NCBI GenBank assembly: GCA_024636135.1
Contig: JAGXHP010000008.1
Span: 1 to 13,579, forward strand
Length of the DNA: 13,579 nucleotides
Reading direction: 5' to 3'
Origin: Chloroflexota bacterium
Lineage (GTDB): Bacteria; Chloroflexota; Limnocylindria; QHBO01
Positions 12,991-13,579 of this stretch are shown here, one piece after another (positions within the stretch are counted from its first letter, which is position 1; the number at the start of each line of letters is the position of its first letter). The translations under genes and the position numbers were made by a program. Below the pieces are notes generated by a model. That model was not told the origin of the DNA. It saw only the letters and a program-made list of their open reading frames with translations, and ran no database searches.

Positions 12991-13466
12991 GCGAGCGGCC
13001 AGCACACCTCGGTGCGCAGGTCGGCCTCGGCGACCTCGAATGGATCGTCAACGTAGGACTCCCAGGGGGCCCCTCCGATGGCCCGACCCTGCTCGCCGAT
13101 CCAGGCCGGCAGAGCCGGATAGGTCTGCGAGAGGCCGTCGTAGGAGCCGTGGTGCACGGTGACCGCGATCTCGCCGCCCGGTAGCTCCGAACTGCCCATC
13201 TCGCCCGGCTCGCAGTCGGCGAGTGGTCGCAGGTCGCCGATCGGGGATGCGATGGGGACGCCGATCTCGAGATCCACGCCGTCGGCATCCATTGCGTGGT
13301 AGCGGCCGTACGGCGCGCCGGCGGGCTGACCGCCGCGGTCGGCAATTCCGTGGGCGATGTTCGCGAGCTGGGTGCCGAAAAGCTCTCCGAGGTCGGCCGT
13401 GGGAGAGCGCATGCGTACCGCGACGGTGGCGGTGAGCGTGCGCGAGTGCACGGCGGCGTCGATCAT
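12987..13466 (-). CDS. GyrI-like small-molecule-binding (effector-binding) protein
   Basis: 159-aa stand-alone GyrI-like/AraC effector-binding domain protein on the minus strand. The C-terminal part (GEIAVTVHHGSYDGLSQTYPALPAWI ... PWESYVDDP ... TEVCWPL) is the characteristic ligand-binding domain; GGEIAVTVHHG includes the beta strand and conserved glycine. Such proteins bind hydrophobic or cationic compounds and may sense or hydrolyse them; no DNA-binding domain is attached. ATG at 13464-13466 is chosen because AGGAGG (complement of 13476-13481) lies 9 nt upstream. A longer frame to 13547 would run across the divergent promoter region. Confidence 0.88.
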   Translation of the reverse strand: MIDAAVHSRTLTATVAVRMRSPTADLGELFGTQLANIAHGIADRGGQPAGAPYGRYHAMDADGVDLEIGVPIASPIGDLRPLADCEPGEMGSSELPGGEIAVTVHHGSYDGLSQTYPALPAWIGEQGRAIGGAPWESYVDDPFEVAEADLRTEVCWPLA

Positions 13467-13475
13467 CGGATTCGT

Positions 13476-13481
13476 CCTCCT
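13476..13481 (-). promoter_or_regulatory. Ribosome-binding site of the GyrI-like gene
   Basis: AGGAGG on the minus strand, 9 nt before ATG 13466, decides against the upstream ATG at 13547. Confidence 0.75.
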
Positions 13482-13533
13482 TGGTGACGGGTAGACTCTG
13501 GCGCACAGTTGATCATCGCCGGACGGAGCGGCA

Positions 13534-13579
13534 TTGTCAGAGTCCAAGGAACCAAGAATCGACGCCGAACAGCCCGTCC
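13534..13579 (+). CDS. Start of a divergent gene, cut by the right edge
   Basis: TTG at 13534 opens a frame of 15 codons (MSESKEPRIDAEQPV) that runs off the window, preceded by GGACGGAG (13521-13528), a fair ribosome-binding sequence. It is divergent from the GyrI-like gene across a 67-bp gap (13467-13533), where a shared promoter region would lie; TAGACT at 13492-13497 is a possible -10. The product cannot be recognised from so few residues. Confidence 0.4.
   Translation, partial: MSESKEPRIDAEQPV

Noticed and set aside
12987..13547. Longer start (186 aa) for the GyrI-like protein
   Set aside because: The extra N-terminal residues are not family-like, they cross the divergent gene start, and AGGAGG supports the shorter start.

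Overview
The window is GC-rich bacterial chromosome, densely packed and almost entirely on the plus strand. The gene set suggests a Chloroflexota-like soil or freshwater lineage (for example the Limnocylindria/Ellin6529 type) or, less likely, an actinobacterium: a GuaB3-type IMP dehydrogenase relative, a F420-dependent luciferase-like oxidoreductase, an HTH_42 winged-helix protein, a double-CxxC zinc-ribbon protein and a CPD photolyase. This placement is inferred from gene content only. No phage, transposase, CRISPR, rRNA or tRNA gene was seen.

Layout. Positions 1-662 are non-coding. They hold two copies of a ~180-bp sequence repeated with a 241-bp period, each with a strong conserved stem-loop, followed by a cluster of DnaA-box-like sequences just before dnaB. 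Then come dnaB (replicative helicase), a small zinc-ribbon protein, a hairpin terminator, purA, a F420-type oxidoreductase and a photolyase. A second group starts with guaB3 and continues with a winged-helix protein, an NTF2/SnoaL-like protein and a metallo-beta-lactamase-fold hydrolase, packed closely or overlapping. An AAA ATPase with a DUF4143-type C-terminus follows, behind two inverted repeats. Next is a small helix-turn-helix protein overlapping a Clp N-terminal-domain protein, behind an ordered set of GTTGAC half-sites. An isocitrate lyase/PEP mutase family protein comes next. It converges on a minus-strand GyrI-like effector-binding protein, and the start of a divergent gene is cut by the right edge.

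Function. dnaB and purA link replication and purine synthesis. purA and guaB3 together cover both branches from IMP (to AMP and to GMP), although they are in separate transcription groups. The accessory genes have broad family-level functions only.

The most interesting signals are non-coding: the structured tandem repeat and DnaA-like cluster upstream of dnaB; the spaced inverted repeats before the AAA ATPase; the three helically phased half-sites overlapping a TTGACA promoter before the HTH/Clp pair; a recurring TAnnnT-N7-ATG arrangement suggesting leaderless mRNAs; and two genes whose family-expected start is only a CTG codon.
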